In this document: one piece after another, positions 36,944 to 45,524 of the stretch
Numbering within the stretch: position 1 is the stretch's first letter
Layout of the letters: each line of letters starts with the position of its first letter
NCBI RefSeq assembly: GCF_900078195.1
Contig: NZ_FJVE01000007.1
Coordinates: 2,542,001-2,606,000, forward strand
Direction: 5' to 3'
Origin: Clostridium sp. Marseille-P299
GTDB lineage: Bacteria > Bacillota > Clostridia > Lachnospirales > Lachnospiraceae
DNA: 64,000 nucleotides
Made by a program: the position numbers and the translations under genes
The notes under the pieces: generated by a model
Databases searched by the model: none
Seen by the model: the letters and a program-made list of their open reading frames with translations, nothing else
What the model was told of the DNA's origin: nothing

Positions 36944-36968
36944 GATTGTTCTCAAAAATGCCGCTGCA

Positions 36969-38228
36969 TTACTCTAAAAAATCGCTAAGATTTGCCATGG
37001 TCGTGCTACCATCACCTGCATTAATAACAAGAACCTCATTGGGTTTAGCTAGATAAAGAATCCCTCCAATTGAACTACGGTTTGCGTATTCAATATAAGT
37101 ATTAATTTCTATCTCTTTTTCTTCTAATAAAAGCTCTATATTCATATCTTCGGAACGAAAATGCTGTGTTAAGGCAATTGCTGTATTTCTAAGTTCTTTT
37201 TTATAAACAATCAATGTATTGGTTGGCTCTAGTTTTGGTATTAATTTTTGTCTTGATAGTGCTGTTAGCAATTGGTCTACTAACACTGCCATACCAATTG
37301 CCGGTGCATCCTTACCAAATTGAGATACTAATGTATCGTAACGTCCCCCTGTTATTACTGCATCTCCAGTACCATTGGTATATGCTCTAAAAATAATACC
37401 TGTATAATAATTATATTTACTTAACATCCCCAAATCAAAGCTTATATACTTTTCAACGCCATATGCTTTTAACAAATCATATAATTGCTCTAATCGCTCA
37501 ATTGCTTTAATCGCGCGTTGATTTTTTATGATTGACTTGATTGAAGATACAATCTCAATAGAACCAAAAAGTTCCGTAAGCTGTAAAAAAACTTTTTTTA
37601 CTGGTTCTTCTATTTGCTTCTCTGAAATTAATTCTTCTACACCAAACAAATTTTTATTTTCAATAAGTACACGTAGTTGTTCTACTTCATCATCCTTTAA
37701 GGTTGCTTCTTCCACAAGACCTTTAAAAAAATCCGCTTGACCAATTTCTACTTGAAATTCCTCCAAACCAGATAATTTTAAGCATTCGACAGTTAGAACT
37801 ATCATCTCTGCATCTGCTTCCACGCTAGCATCATTAATGAGTTCTGCTCCAAGTTGTGTGGTTTCTTTTAACTTACCTTGGTAACTACTGTTATTAATAA
37901 AGGTCGATCCACAATAACATAGACGAATCGGCATTGATTCTTCTTTATAATATTTTGCAACACACCTAGCAATGGATGGGGTGATATCTGGTCTTAATGC
38001 TAGAGTGTTTCCCTCTCGGTCGAAAAATTTGTACATATCCTTGCTTGGTACTGTTCCTCGTTCTTTACTAAAGATATCAAAAAATTCGAATGTAGGAGTC
38101 TGAATATCACGAAATCCATAACGATGAATTCTAGATTTTAGGTTCCTCTCTAAACTCATCTTTGTCTCACATTCCGAATTATAAATATCTCTAACTCCTT
38201 CGGGAGTATGTAATAATTTATCCATCAT
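36969..38228 (-). CDS. hisZ: ATP phosphoribosyltransferase regulatory subunit HisZ
   Basis: A 419-aa HisRS-like protein without tRNA charging activity, which activates and confers histidine feedback on the short HisG. It keeps the class II motifs TPEGVRDIYNSECETK, FEFFDIFSKERG (motif 1 region) and RPDITPSIARCVAKYYK (motif 2), and the histidine-binding SFDLGMLSKYNYYTGIIF with GGRYDTLVSQFGK. The lack of a full anticodon domain and its place before hisG separate it from HisS. ATG 38228 or 38225 could be the start. It is the first gene of the operon, about 118 bases downstream of the predicted transcription start. Confidence 0.95.
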   Translation of the reverse strand: MMDKLLHTPEGVRDIYNSECETKMSLERNLKSRIHRYGFRDIQTPTFEFFDIFSKERGTVPSKDMYKFFDREGNTLALRPDITPSIARCVAKYYKEESMPIRLCYCGSTFINNSSYQGKLKETTQLGAELINDASVEADAEMIVLTVECLKLSGLEEFQVEIGQADFFKGLVEEATLKDDEVEQLRVLIENKNLFGVEELISEKQIEEPVKKVFLQLTELFGSIEIVSSIKSIIKNQRAIKAIERLEQLYDLLKAYGVEKYISFDLGMLSKYNYYTGIIFRAYTNGTGDAVITGGRYDTLVSQFGKDAPAIGMAVLVDQLLTALSRQKLIPKLEPTNTLIVYKKELRNTAIALTQHFRSEDMNIELLLEEKEIEINTYIEYANRSSIGGILYLAKPNEVLVINAGDGSTTMANLSDFLE

Positions 38229-38315
38229 AAGCCCCAGATCCTTTCTAGTATATGTATATCGCGTTATTACACAAATGATATTAGTCTTATGCCAATTTCC
38301 TTAGTTGCTTTATTG

Positions 38316-38339
38316 TGGTAACGTGATAATTCGCTACCA
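38316..38339 (-). promoter_or_regulatory. Hairpin at the 5' end of the his mRNA
   Basis: TGGTAGCG pairs with CGTTACCA (one G-U) around an eight-base loop about seven bases from the predicted transcript start. I see no T-box sequence in this leader. Confidence 0.4.
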
Positions 38340-38352
38340 TGATAATGCAACA

Positions 38353-38381
38353 ATTATAAATCATATAAAAAACTATGTCAA
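38353..38381 (-). promoter_or_regulatory. Consensus promoter of the his operon
   Basis: A perfect TTGACA (38381-38376), exact 17-base spacer and perfect TATAAT (38358-38353) on the minus strand. The -35 box lies within the 3' arm of the upstream recU terminator. Confidence 0.88.
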
Positions 38382-38395
38382 GTAGACCTACTTGA
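38378..38395 (-). terminator. Intrinsic terminator after recU
   Basis: A perfect palindrome TCAAGTAG/CTACTTGA is followed four to nine bases later by TTTTTT on the minus strand and preceded by A-runs. It ends the LCP-relQ-recU gene block. Confidence 0.75.
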
Positions 38396-38413
38396 TGTTT
38401 TTTATTAAATTTC

Positions 38414-38953
38414 TCATTCATCATCTCGCTCAGCGAGATCTTTGCTTAACTTTTCAAGGTAGGGAACAAAGATACCAGAATGCTTTGTAATCATGTAATC
38501 TGATGACAATTCATCAAATCTAAAGCTTTTGCGACCTCCATCTTTTGCTCTTTGCCAATATTTATCCAACTCAGAAAATCTAAGATAATAAAATATATCT
38601 TTTTTTACATAATAAATAAGCAGGAAGGAAACTCCACCCTGCTTTTCAAAATCTCGCATAAACTCTACTTGATGTTCATGGACATTTTGTAAGGCAAAGG
38701 TATCCACGGTACATTCTTTCGCATCAAAGCAAACAGGGATTCCCTGTACTGCTCCAATATAATCTACGGTACTTTTTTGCTCAAAATACGCTAAGGTAAT
38801 ATGCCTTTTCTCCTTATCAATCCGTATCGGAGTAATTGGCGTTGGTACCTTTTGTATTAAGGCTAAATTATTATCTCTATACTTATCATTGGTTAGGTTA
38901 ATTAATTCTTCTAATACCGAACCTCTTAATCCTCTTGAATTCCATGACGGCAT
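38414..38953 (-). CDS. recU: Holliday junction resolvase RecU
   Basis: A 179-aa endonuclease that cuts four-way junctions in recombinational repair and chromosome segregation of Firmicutes. It has the N-terminal WNSRGLRGSVLEELIN, the metal-binding core KSTVDYIGAVQGIPVCFDAK followed by ECT (Asp, Glu and Lys ligands as in RecU) and HEHQVEFMRDFEKQGG. Length fits. AAGGAG precedes the ATG. It lies 13 bases after a pseudouridine synthase gene; in Bacillus it neighbours ponA, which is absent here. It is the last gene of its operon. Confidence 0.94.
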   Translation of the reverse strand: MPSWNSRGLRGSVLEELINLTNDKYRDNNLALIQKVPTPITPIRIDKEKRHITLAYFEQKSTVDYIGAVQGIPVCFDAKECTVDTFALQNVHEHQVEFMRDFEKQGGVSFLLIYYVKKDIFYYLRFSELDKYWQRAKDGGRKSFRFDELSSDYMITKHSGIFVPYLEKLSKDLAERDDE

Positions 38954-38965
38954 TTTAGGTTCTCC

Positions 38966-39967
38966 TTATCCAAAAATTTGTTTTTGTATTGATTTAAAAA
39001 AGCTAGGCTCCTTTGCAATAAATTCCTGATTGCTTAAAACCTGGAATTCTCCTTCAAGTTTCGGAAATTCTATGCGATACGCATGCAATAGCTGATGTTT
39101 TAATCCAAACTTTTGCTTTATTTGGCGATTCATTGCATCCGTTCCATATTTAAAGTCTCCAATCAATGGATGGGAGATACTTGCTAAATGTGCACGAATT
39201 TGATGAGTTTTTCCAGTAATCAATTTAACTTCAAGAAGTGTAAAATCATTGTTTGTAAGAATTGGTTCGTATTCTGTCTCAATTTTATCATACTGAGATA
39301 AATCAATTGCATTTTTCAGCTGCTTCTTTTCAATTTCATCCGTATTAATTACAGTTACTTTATTACTGCTCTCATCTTTATGAAGATATCCAGAAATTCG
39401 CTCTTTCTTAGTCATCTTTCCAACAACAATACAACGATAATACTTATGAATGGAACGGTCATGAAAAATTTGAGACATTGTCTGAAGACCTATTAAACTC
39501 TTACCAGCAACCACGATACCACTTGTATTGCGGTCTAATCGGTTACAAATACCTGGTCTAAAATGTAAAAGCTCCTCATTTGTTAAACTCCCCGTATCTA
39601 ATAGATAGGATATAATATGTTCGTTTAATGAAACATCCTGCTTTTCCGCCTTTTGTGAAAGCAATCCCACTGGCTTATTTACAATCAGAACATTTGCGTC
39701 TTCATACAGTACAGATAAATTGTGATTTACCTTTTGTACTTTTACCTCCTCCTTAAAAGAGGCAATTGTTTCATCTGATAAAAAGAATTTGATTACATCA
39801 TCAACGGCTAACTTCTCTGATCCATCTGCCTTTTTTCCATTCAATGTAATGTTTTTTTTGCGTAACATTTTATAATAAAAGCTTTTTGGCGCTTTGTTTA
39901 AGTATTTCGCCAAAAGCTTATCTAATCTTTGCCCTGCATCATTTTTTGATACAATTAATTCTTGCAT
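38966..39967 (-). CDS. RluA-family pseudouridine synthase with S4 domain
   Basis: A 333-aa protein with an N-terminal S4 RNA-binding domain (about 1-60, QRLDKLLAKYLNKAPKSFYY) and a RluA-type catalytic domain. The catalytic aspartate is in CNRLDRNTSGIVVAGKS (about 146) and the other motifs are VLYEDANVLIVNKPVGLLS and LITGKTHQIRAHLASISHPL. The family isomerises uridines in 23S rRNA (as RluC and RluD do). The precise target cannot be read from the sequence. AAAGAGG precedes the ATG. It is separated by 94 bases from the HAD gene and by 13 from recU. Confidence 0.92.
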   Translation of the reverse strand: MQELIVSKNDAGQRLDKLLAKYLNKAPKSFYYKMLRKKNITLNGKKADGSEKLAVDDVIKFFLSDETIASFKEEVKVQKVNHNLSVLYEDANVLIVNKPVGLLSQKAEKQDVSLNEHIISYLLDTGSLTNEELLHFRPGICNRLDRNTSGIVVAGKSLIGLQTMSQIFHDRSIHKYYRCIVVGKMTKKERISGYLHKDESSNKVTVINTDEIEKKQLKNAIDLSQYDKIETEYEPILTNNDFTLLEVKLITGKTHQIRAHLASISHPLIGDFKYGTDAMNRQIKQKFGLKHQLLHAYRIEFPKLEGEFQVLSNQEFIAKEPSFFKSIQKQIFG

Positions 39968-40061
39968 GTATTACCTCTTTTTAATTTAAAATAATGGTGT
40001 TAATAATTATAACGCAATTTGCTGAGAGTATTGCCATTAAAAATCATGAAAATTTTATCAT

Positions 40062-40712
40062 CTATTGTTCTAACAATTCTTCAAAAGAATCAATGAAATA
40101 GTCTGCTAATTGACGTTTTTCATCTTCATAAGATTTCGAATAATTATCTTGCACAGCACATACTTTCATCCCTGCATTTTTACCAGCTAATATTCCTTGT
40201 GGGACATCTTCAAAAACTAAACATCTATCAGGTGAAACGCCAAGCTTTTCACTTACTAATAAATAAATATCTGGGGATGGTTTTCCTTTTAACACTTCAC
40301 ATGATGTATGTATTGCATCAAAGTAAGAATCTATTTTTAAATTTTTAATAACAACTTCTACCAATTCCCTTGAATTACTAGTTGCAATTCCCATTTTTAT
40401 ATCCCGTGACTTTAATAGTTCTAAAAATGCCAGTACCCCCTCTTTTAAAGGAACTTCATTGGCATATTTATGATAAGTCATCTCATTCCATGTTGCTTTA
40501 ATCTGGTCAATATCATCTGGTATTTGAAAACGTTCTTTAAAATAAGTTGCTGTCTCCGTAAAACTCATTCCTTCAATCGAAGATTGTAAATCATCTGGTA
40601 GTGCCAGGTTAAATTTAGCTAAATATTCGATATCTATTTGTTTCCATATTCCCATAGAATCCACTAAAGTTCCATCTAAATCAAATATTACTGCCTCAAC
40701 TTTTGTTAGCAT
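40062..40712 (-). CDS. HAD-superfamily phosphatase (beta-phosphoglucomutase-like)
   Basis: A 216-aa HAD hydrolase of subfamily IA with cap domain. Motif I is IFDLDGTLVDSMG (nucleophile D10, acid D12), motif II is GIATSNSRELV, motif III includes GKPSPDIYLLVSEKLG (Lys) and motif IV CLVFEDVPQGILAGKNAGM. The EDV-x-GI arrangement resembles sugar-phosphate phosphatases and beta-phosphoglucomutases. Substrate is unknown. AAGGAGAG precedes the ATG. It lies 15 bases after the RsuA-like gene, so it is in the same transcript. Confidence 0.9.
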   Translation of the reverse strand: MLTKVEAVIFDLDGTLVDSMGIWKQIDIEYLAKFNLALPDDLQSSIEGMSFTETATYFKERFQIPDDIDQIKATWNEMTYHKYANEVPLKEGVLAFLELLKSRDIKMGIATSNSRELVEVVIKNLKIDSYFDAIHTSCEVLKGKPSPDIYLLVSEKLGVSPDRCLVFEDVPQGILAGKNAGMKVCAVQDNYSKSYEDEKRQLADYFIDSFEELLEQ

Positions 40713-40727
40713 AAACTCTCCTTAATT

Positions 40728-41453
40728 TTATCCTTCTTTTAATGCACATAATTCTTCATTTGTTAGTGCTCTATAATCACCTGGCTTTAATGCTTCATCA
40801 AGGGTTAAGCTTCCCATGGACATACGTTTTAAATAGATAACTTCCTTTTGAACCGCTTCAAACATACGTTTTACTTGGTGGAACTTACCCTCTTTGATCG
40901 TTAAGAGAATTTCCGAAACTTCTCCAGCTACTAATATATCAAGCTTTGCTGGCATTGCCTTAAATTCTTCATCCACTTGAAGACCTTCCATAAACTTCAC
41001 ACAATCTTCCTTCGTTACAAGACCCTTTACTTTTGCATAATACACCTTATCAACATGTTTTTTGGGTGAAAGTAAATTATGTGCAAGCTCCCCGTCATTT
41101 GTTATAAGCAATAATCCTTCTGTATCTTTATCCAAACGTCCAACTGGAAATAAATCTTTTCGATTGCTATCTGTAATTAGATCAATTACTGTTTCACAAT
41201 GATTATCAGTTGTCGCTGATATAACTCCTGCTGGCTTATTAAGCATATAGTATTCAAATTCTTGATATTGTAGCACCTTTTCATCAAGTGCGACAATATC
41301 AAGAGTTGTGTTTATTTTCGTTTCTGGAACTTTGCATATGCTACCATTTACAGTTACTTTTCCTTTTTTAATGATTGCCTTTACTTCACTTCTTGTACCA
41401 ACCGAAAGTTCTGTAAGAAATTTATCAAGACGTATATTTTTTGCTTCTGCCAC
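40728..41453 (-). CDS. rsuA: RsuA-family pseudouridine synthase (small-subunit type)
   Basis: A 241-aa enzyme with an N-terminal S4 domain (IRLDKFLTELSVGTRSEVKA) and a RsuA catalytic domain. The catalytic aspartate is in PVGRLDKDTEGLLLITNDG (about 103), followed by LTIKEGKFHQVKRMFEAV. The family makes pseudouridine in 16S rRNA (Psi516) or 23S rRNA. The sequence is nearest the RsuA branch, so 16S is the likely target. It starts with GTG 41453 preceded by TAGGAG. It is 27 bases downstream of the rRNA methyltransferase gene, giving two rRNA-modification enzymes in a row. Confidence 0.88.
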   Translation of the reverse strand: MAEAKNIRLDKFLTELSVGTRSEVKAIIKKGKVTVNGSICKVPETKINTTLDIVALDEKVLQYQEFEYYMLNKPAGVISATTDNHCETVIDLITDSNRKDLFPVGRLDKDTEGLLLITNDGELAHNLLSPKKHVDKVYYAKVKGLVTKEDCVKFMEGLQVDEEFKAMPAKLDILVAGEVSEILLTIKEGKFHQVKRMFEAVQKEVIYLKRMSMGSLTLDEALKPGDYRALTNEELCALKEG

Positions 41454-41480
41454 TGTTATTCTCCTATTTTACTATTCTAC

Positions 41481-42953
41481 TTACATAAGTCGCCAGCCTG
41501 GTAGATACTTGTTTTTAAAGTTACCCTTTGAATATTTTCCAAAGCCTAGAGGATACCCATCTACACAGATCAATACCCAGCCATCTTTGCAAGGCTTCTT
41601 AATCTCAATTGATTCACATTTTAAATAACGAATAACATCTTCATCATCGGCTGACATATTATATACGTTATCATATTCCTCCATCGTAAGTGCATTGGCC
41701 AAAGACTGACTTGGCTCAAAACGATTTTTCTTCATTTCACCTAAATACAAACCAGAACGTAAGGTACGAAGTCCCTTGATATCCACAATTCCTTCTGGAA
41801 GTAAATAAACCCTGTCATCACGAACCATAATTCGCTTCATATCGATGTCCATTGATATATGACTTAAAAATTCCTTCGCTTCCTCAGATAAAAGCTTTTG
41901 TTCTTTTTCACTTGCTGTATATGGTACAAAAGTTTTTAATTCAGCTTCCTTCTTTTTATGAAGTAAAGCAACAAAATGACCTTCTCCAACAATGTGATGT
42001 GGCCATAAACGTAGACCATGCTTTAATTCGTCACTGCCGTCTTCTATCCAAGATGGTTTACCAAAATCAAAACCTTCATAAGATACGAGGGAATCTTGTT
42101 TCATTTGCTCTAAACGTTCTTTATCTTCCTCTGATAATTTATCAAACTCTTCGTTTGTAAGAAATGGTTCTGGTATTGCTGGTACCAATTCCATATCAGG
42201 TGCTTGTTCTAAAAGGAATTTCAATGTTCCTTCGTTTTCTTCTGGAGAGAACGTACAAGTTGAATATAAGAGATAACCACCTGGTTTTAACATGGAAACT
42301 GCTGATAAAATAATTTCTTTTTGTAAATTATTATAATATTCAACTCCATATTGCTCCCAGTTTTTCATAATCGCTGGGCTTTTACGAAACATACCTTCAC
42401 CAGAACATGGGGCATCTACTAATATTTTATCAAAATATCCTGTGAATGTTTCTTCTAACTTCCCAGGCGCTTCACTCACAACAACTGCATTCCTAACACC
42501 AAATAGTTCTATATTTTTAAGTAAAGCTTTCGCCCTTGAATTACTGATATCATTCGCAACCAATAGGCCTTTTCCTTTTAATTTAGCTGCCAATTCTGTA
42601 CTCTTACCTCCTGGTGCAGCACATAAATCTAAGACTTTATCTCCTGGCTTTACCGGTAATAAACTAGCAGGTGTCATCGCACTAGGCTCTTGCAGATAAT
42701 ATAATCCAGCAAAATAATATGGATGCTTTGCTGGTTGCTCATTCTCGCTATAATAATAACCATTTTTGATAAATGGAACTCTTTTTAGCTCGATTGGACT
42801 AAGTTCTTCATACTCTTTTGGTGATACCTTTAAGGTATTCACCCTTAATCCCCCATAATGTCTTGCTTCAAAACATTCTAAATAAGCTTCATATTCATCT
42901 TTAAGTAATTCTTTCATGCGATCTTCAAATAATTTAGGTAACTTTACTTTCAT
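41481..42953 (-). CDS. RsmF/RsmB-like rRNA cytosine-5 methyltransferase
   Basis: A 490-aa SAM-dependent NOL1/NOP2/sun enzyme. The SAM pocket is LDLCAAPGGKSTELAAKL (near residue 110), the two catalytic cysteines are in VDAPCSGEGMFRK and YSTCTFSPEENEG. The C-terminal half carries the RsmF-specific FES and PUA-like domains (LPEGIVDIKGLRTLRSGLYL and GWVLICVDGYPLGFGKY). It therefore resembles RsmF, which methylates C1407 of 16S rRNA. GAGAAAGAGG precedes the ATG. It overlaps no neighbour but lies 36 bases downstream of the relQ gene. Confidence 0.9.
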   Translation of the reverse strand: MKVKLPKLFEDRMKELLKDEYEAYLECFEARHYGGLRVNTLKVSPKEYEELSPIELKRVPFIKNGYYYSENEQPAKHPYYFAGLYYLQEPSAMTPASLLPVKPGDKVLDLCAAPGGKSTELAAKLKGKGLLVANDISNSRAKALLKNIELFGVRNAVVVSEAPGKLEETFTGYFDKILVDAPCSGEGMFRKSPAIMKNWEQYGVEYYNNLQKEIILSAVSMLKPGGYLLYSTCTFSPEENEGTLKFLLEQAPDMELVPAIPEPFLTNEEFDKLSEEDKERLEQMKQDSLVSYEGFDFGKPSWIEDGSDELKHGLRLWPHHIVGEGHFVALLHKKKEAELKTFVPYTASEKEQKLLSEEAKEFLSHISMDIDMKRIMVRDDRVYLLPEGIVDIKGLRTLRSGLYLGEMKKNRFEPSQSLANALTMEEYDNVYNMSADDEDVIRYLKCESIEIKKPCKDGWVLICVDGYPLGFGKYSKGNFKNKYLPGWRLM

Positions 42954-42988
42954 TGTATCCTCTTTCTCGGTATAAACTTTCTTTTTGC

Positions 42989-43792
42989 TTAATGAAGGCT
43001 TTGTGCTCGATAGCCCTCTGAAATAATATCTAATTCTTTATTAAAACGTTCCAGTTGTTCTAAATCTTCACTTTCATAAATACGGAAAAATTCATCCTGT
43101 ATTTTAACAACCTCTCGTTTATTCGCAATCTTATATAAATTTTGTATGTTCGTTAAAATATCAGAAACTATATTTGCTTTAATATTAAATGAATTTTGAG
43201 CATCCATAATTTCACCACGAACAGAAGACATCTCTTCATCTAAAACCACGATTGCCTCTGCTGCCTTGTGTAAACGACTTCTAAGTTTTTCAGGCATATT
43301 TTGTTTGTATTTATATTGTAAAGAGTGTTCAACCGTTGCCCAGAAATTCATTGCTAAGGTACGAATTTGAATCTCCGCATGAATTTCTTTTGGACCACTT
43401 AAGGTTTCTACCTGATATCGAACAATTAAATGATAGCTTCGATATCCACTCTCTTTTTTATTTGTAATATAATCCTTTTCAAGTACTACTCTCATATCGG
43501 AACGGTTTTTAATTAATTCAACCACTTTATAGATGTCATCTACAAATTGACAGATAATACGAATTCCTGCAATATCTTCAATTGCAGTTTCCATGTGTTC
43601 AATGTCTATATTCTTCTTCTGAGCCTTCTCTAGTATACTTGAAATCGTTTTTACCCTTCCAGTAACTTGTTCAATTGGGGAATACATTCCCGCTTTACGA
43701 TAAGCTGCAATGATATGATTAAATTTTACTAACATCTCATCTACTGCTAATGCATAAGGTTCTAATATTTCTCGCCACAATTGTATTTCCAT
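42989..43792 (-). CDS. relQ: Small alarmone synthetase, RelQ-type GTP pyrophosphokinase
   Basis: A 267-aa single-domain (p)ppGpp synthetase that moves pyrophosphate from ATP to GTP or GDP in the stringent response. It has the RelA/SpoT synthetase signature DIAGIRIICQFVDDIYKV, then EKDYITNKKESGYRSYHLI and VEIQIRTL-like HAEIQIRTLAMNFWATVEH. There is no HD hydrolase, TGS or ACT domain, so hydrolysis must come from another protein. ATG 43792 has AAAGGGG upstream; the frame extends 22 codons further. It lies between the LCP pair and the rRNA methyltransferase. Confidence 0.93.
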   Translation of the reverse strand: MEIQLWREILEPYALAVDEMLVKFNHIIAAYRKAGMYSPIEQVTGRVKTISSILEKAQKKNIDIEHMETAIEDIAGIRIICQFVDDIYKVVELIKNRSDMRVVLEKDYITNKKESGYRSYHLIVRYQVETLSGPKEIHAEIQIRTLAMNFWATVEHSLQYKYKQNMPEKLRSRLHKAAEAIVVLDEEMSSVRGEIMDAQNSFNIKANIVSDILTNIQNLYKIANKREVVKIQDEFFRIYESEDLEQLERFNKELDIISEGYRAQSLH

Positions 43793-43864
43793 AACATTCC
43801 CCTTTATTTCTTCTTTGCTTCTACCCTGCAAATTGTCAAAATTCATAGACTTTTGCATATAAAT

Positions 43865-45313
43865 CTATTTCATTTCTGTCTCCTGCTTAGTATCATCATT
43901 CTCCCCAAAAACAAATTCATGTAATATCTTTACATTCTCTGAAAGATTTGGAATGATAACAGACATATCACGAATGTAAGTACTTTGATATGTTCCATCA
44001 GCAGGTATTCTTAAATCTTGTATTTCATTCAATCCAATATTATATGCTATTTTCATATAATTAGCAAAATCATTGCTAGTAAGATTTGTAGTAACTTTTG
44101 GTAGCAAACGATTTATAATTAACATCAAATCAATTAAATTTTTTTCTTTATATTTTTCAAATATTGCATTTAATAAAACCCTTTGTCTTGAAGTTCTACC
44201 AAAATCATTATACTCTTTATCAGCAGTACCAACATCTCTAATTCTACAATAACCAAGGGCCTGATCACCGTTTAACGTATTCATTCCTTCCACTAAGTTA
44301 CGATTTTTTATCTCTGTAATATAGTTATTTGCGTTTAGGTAATTTGCTTCCCTTTCTGTGATATAAATATTAACACCGCCTAATTCATCAATGATCTCTT
44401 CAAAATCATCAAATCCCACCATGCAATATCCATCGATTTTTATATCAAAATTCATTTCTATCGTTTGATACAATAAATCAATTCCTCCAGTTGCATACGC
44501 AGAATTCAACTTATTGTCCCTATATCCTGGTATTTGGACATAAGAATCCCTCATCAAAGAGGTAAGCTTTAAACTTTTATCTCTTGTATTTAGAGTTGCT
44601 ATCATAATTAAATCTGTGCGCCCCCTTGCCCCATCAGACCCAATTGCTTCCTCCCCAAGAAGAAGAATATTCGTAGCATACTCTTCACTTCTAGCTTCAC
44701 CTTCTTCAGCATTTAAATTAACTTCATTTTCTGTTAACTGTGTGATATCTGTAGGTACTTCTACAATTTCATCTTGTTCTAATCCCGGTAAATCTGCTGC
44801 TCCATCTTCATAATTCACTCTACTTGAAATATAATCTGCAGTTAATTTTACCATAAGGTTTTGTCCTGGAGTCGTAAATAAAAAAAAACATCCAAACAAA
44901 ACAATCAGGGATATTAAGATGATTGCAGGTTTTATAAACCGTTTATAATTCTTTTTTCCATTGGTTACTTCTATTTCTTTTGTTCCCAAGGTTTCATTCA
45001 ATTGATTATTAATCTGTTTTGCAATGGAACCACTAATATCATCTATCATCTCTTCTTCATATTGATAGTTGTTTTGCATTACCTCTTTTTCAAGATCTTC
45101 CATTGTTAATTCATGTATATTGTCTGGTTTAATTTTTTGCTCTTTATTTTTTTTATTTTCCCCTGTAGGTTTTTCAATCGTTGCTGATACCTCGTCGATT
45201 AAACTCGTAATCAACTCTTTCGTTTCATTATCAAATGCTCTTGTAACCTGATTCATAAAATCATCATTGACGGAAGGATTTAAATCTTCTTCCTTCGAAT
45301 TCGCATCACCCAT
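43865..45313 (-). CDS. LytR-CpsA-Psr (LCP) family cell-wall ligase, second copy
   Basis: A protein of about 482 aa. The N-terminal 135 residues are cytoplasmic, acidic and helical, followed by one transmembrane helix (about 138-162) and an extracellular LCP domain. Hallmarks are NILLLGE, GRTDLIMIATLN, SLMRDSYVQIPGYRDNKLN, YATGGIDLL and LGYCRIRD with the final RxxxxNDFGRTSRQR. The family transfers lipid-linked glycopolymers to peptidoglycan. I placed the start at ATG 45313, with GAGGAG six bases before; the frame opens seven codons upstream. It follows its paralogue by 210 bases and a terminator. Confidence 0.92.
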   Translation of the reverse strand: MGDANSKEEDLNPSVNDDFMNQVTRAFDNETKELITSLIDEVSATIEKPTGENKKNKEQKIKPDNIHELTMEDLEKEVMQNNYQYEEEMIDDISGSIAKQINNQLNETLGTKEIEVTNGKKNYKRFIKPAIILISLIVLFGCFFLFTTPGQNLMVKLTADYISSRVNYEDGAADLPGLEQDEIVEVPTDITQLTENEVNLNAEEGEARSEEYATNILLLGEEAIGSDGARGRTDLIMIATLNTRDKSLKLTSLMRDSYVQIPGYRDNKLNSAYATGGIDLLYQTIEMNFDIKIDGYCMVGFDDFEEIIDELGGVNIYITEREANYLNANNYITEIKNRNLVEGMNTLNGDQALGYCRIRDVGTADKEYNDFGRTSRQRVLLNAIFEKYKEKNLIDLMLIINRLLPKVTTNLTSNDFANYMKIAYNIGLNEIQDLRIPADGTYQSTYIRDMSVIIPNLSENVKILHEFVFGENDDTKQETEMK

Positions 45314-45440
45314 TATAAACTCCTCAATCATCATAAATTGATAATCACTTTATTCTGTACAAGCACTCACAATATACCATTACAATTATATCATAAAATC
45401 CGTATTTTGGAACGAATTTTTGAAATTTATCGCAACAAAA

Positions 45441-45484
45441 ACAGGGTGTCGCCGCAAATATTCATTCCTCGCGCAACACCCTGT
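45441..45484 (-). terminator. Terminator between the two LCP genes
   Basis: Nine-base arms ACAGGGTGT/ACACCCTGT, with inner GCG pairs, are followed by TTTTTGTTG on the minus strand, about 40 bases after the stop of the first LCP gene. Confidence 0.75.
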
Positions 45485-45524
45485 TCCTACTTTATAACCA
45501 AATCTTTTATACTTTATACATCTC

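Noticed and set aside
38229..38350. T-box or histidine attenuator before hisZ
   Set aside because: No T-box sequence (AGGGTGGNACCGCG-like), no run of histidine codons, and the leader is only about 118 bases.
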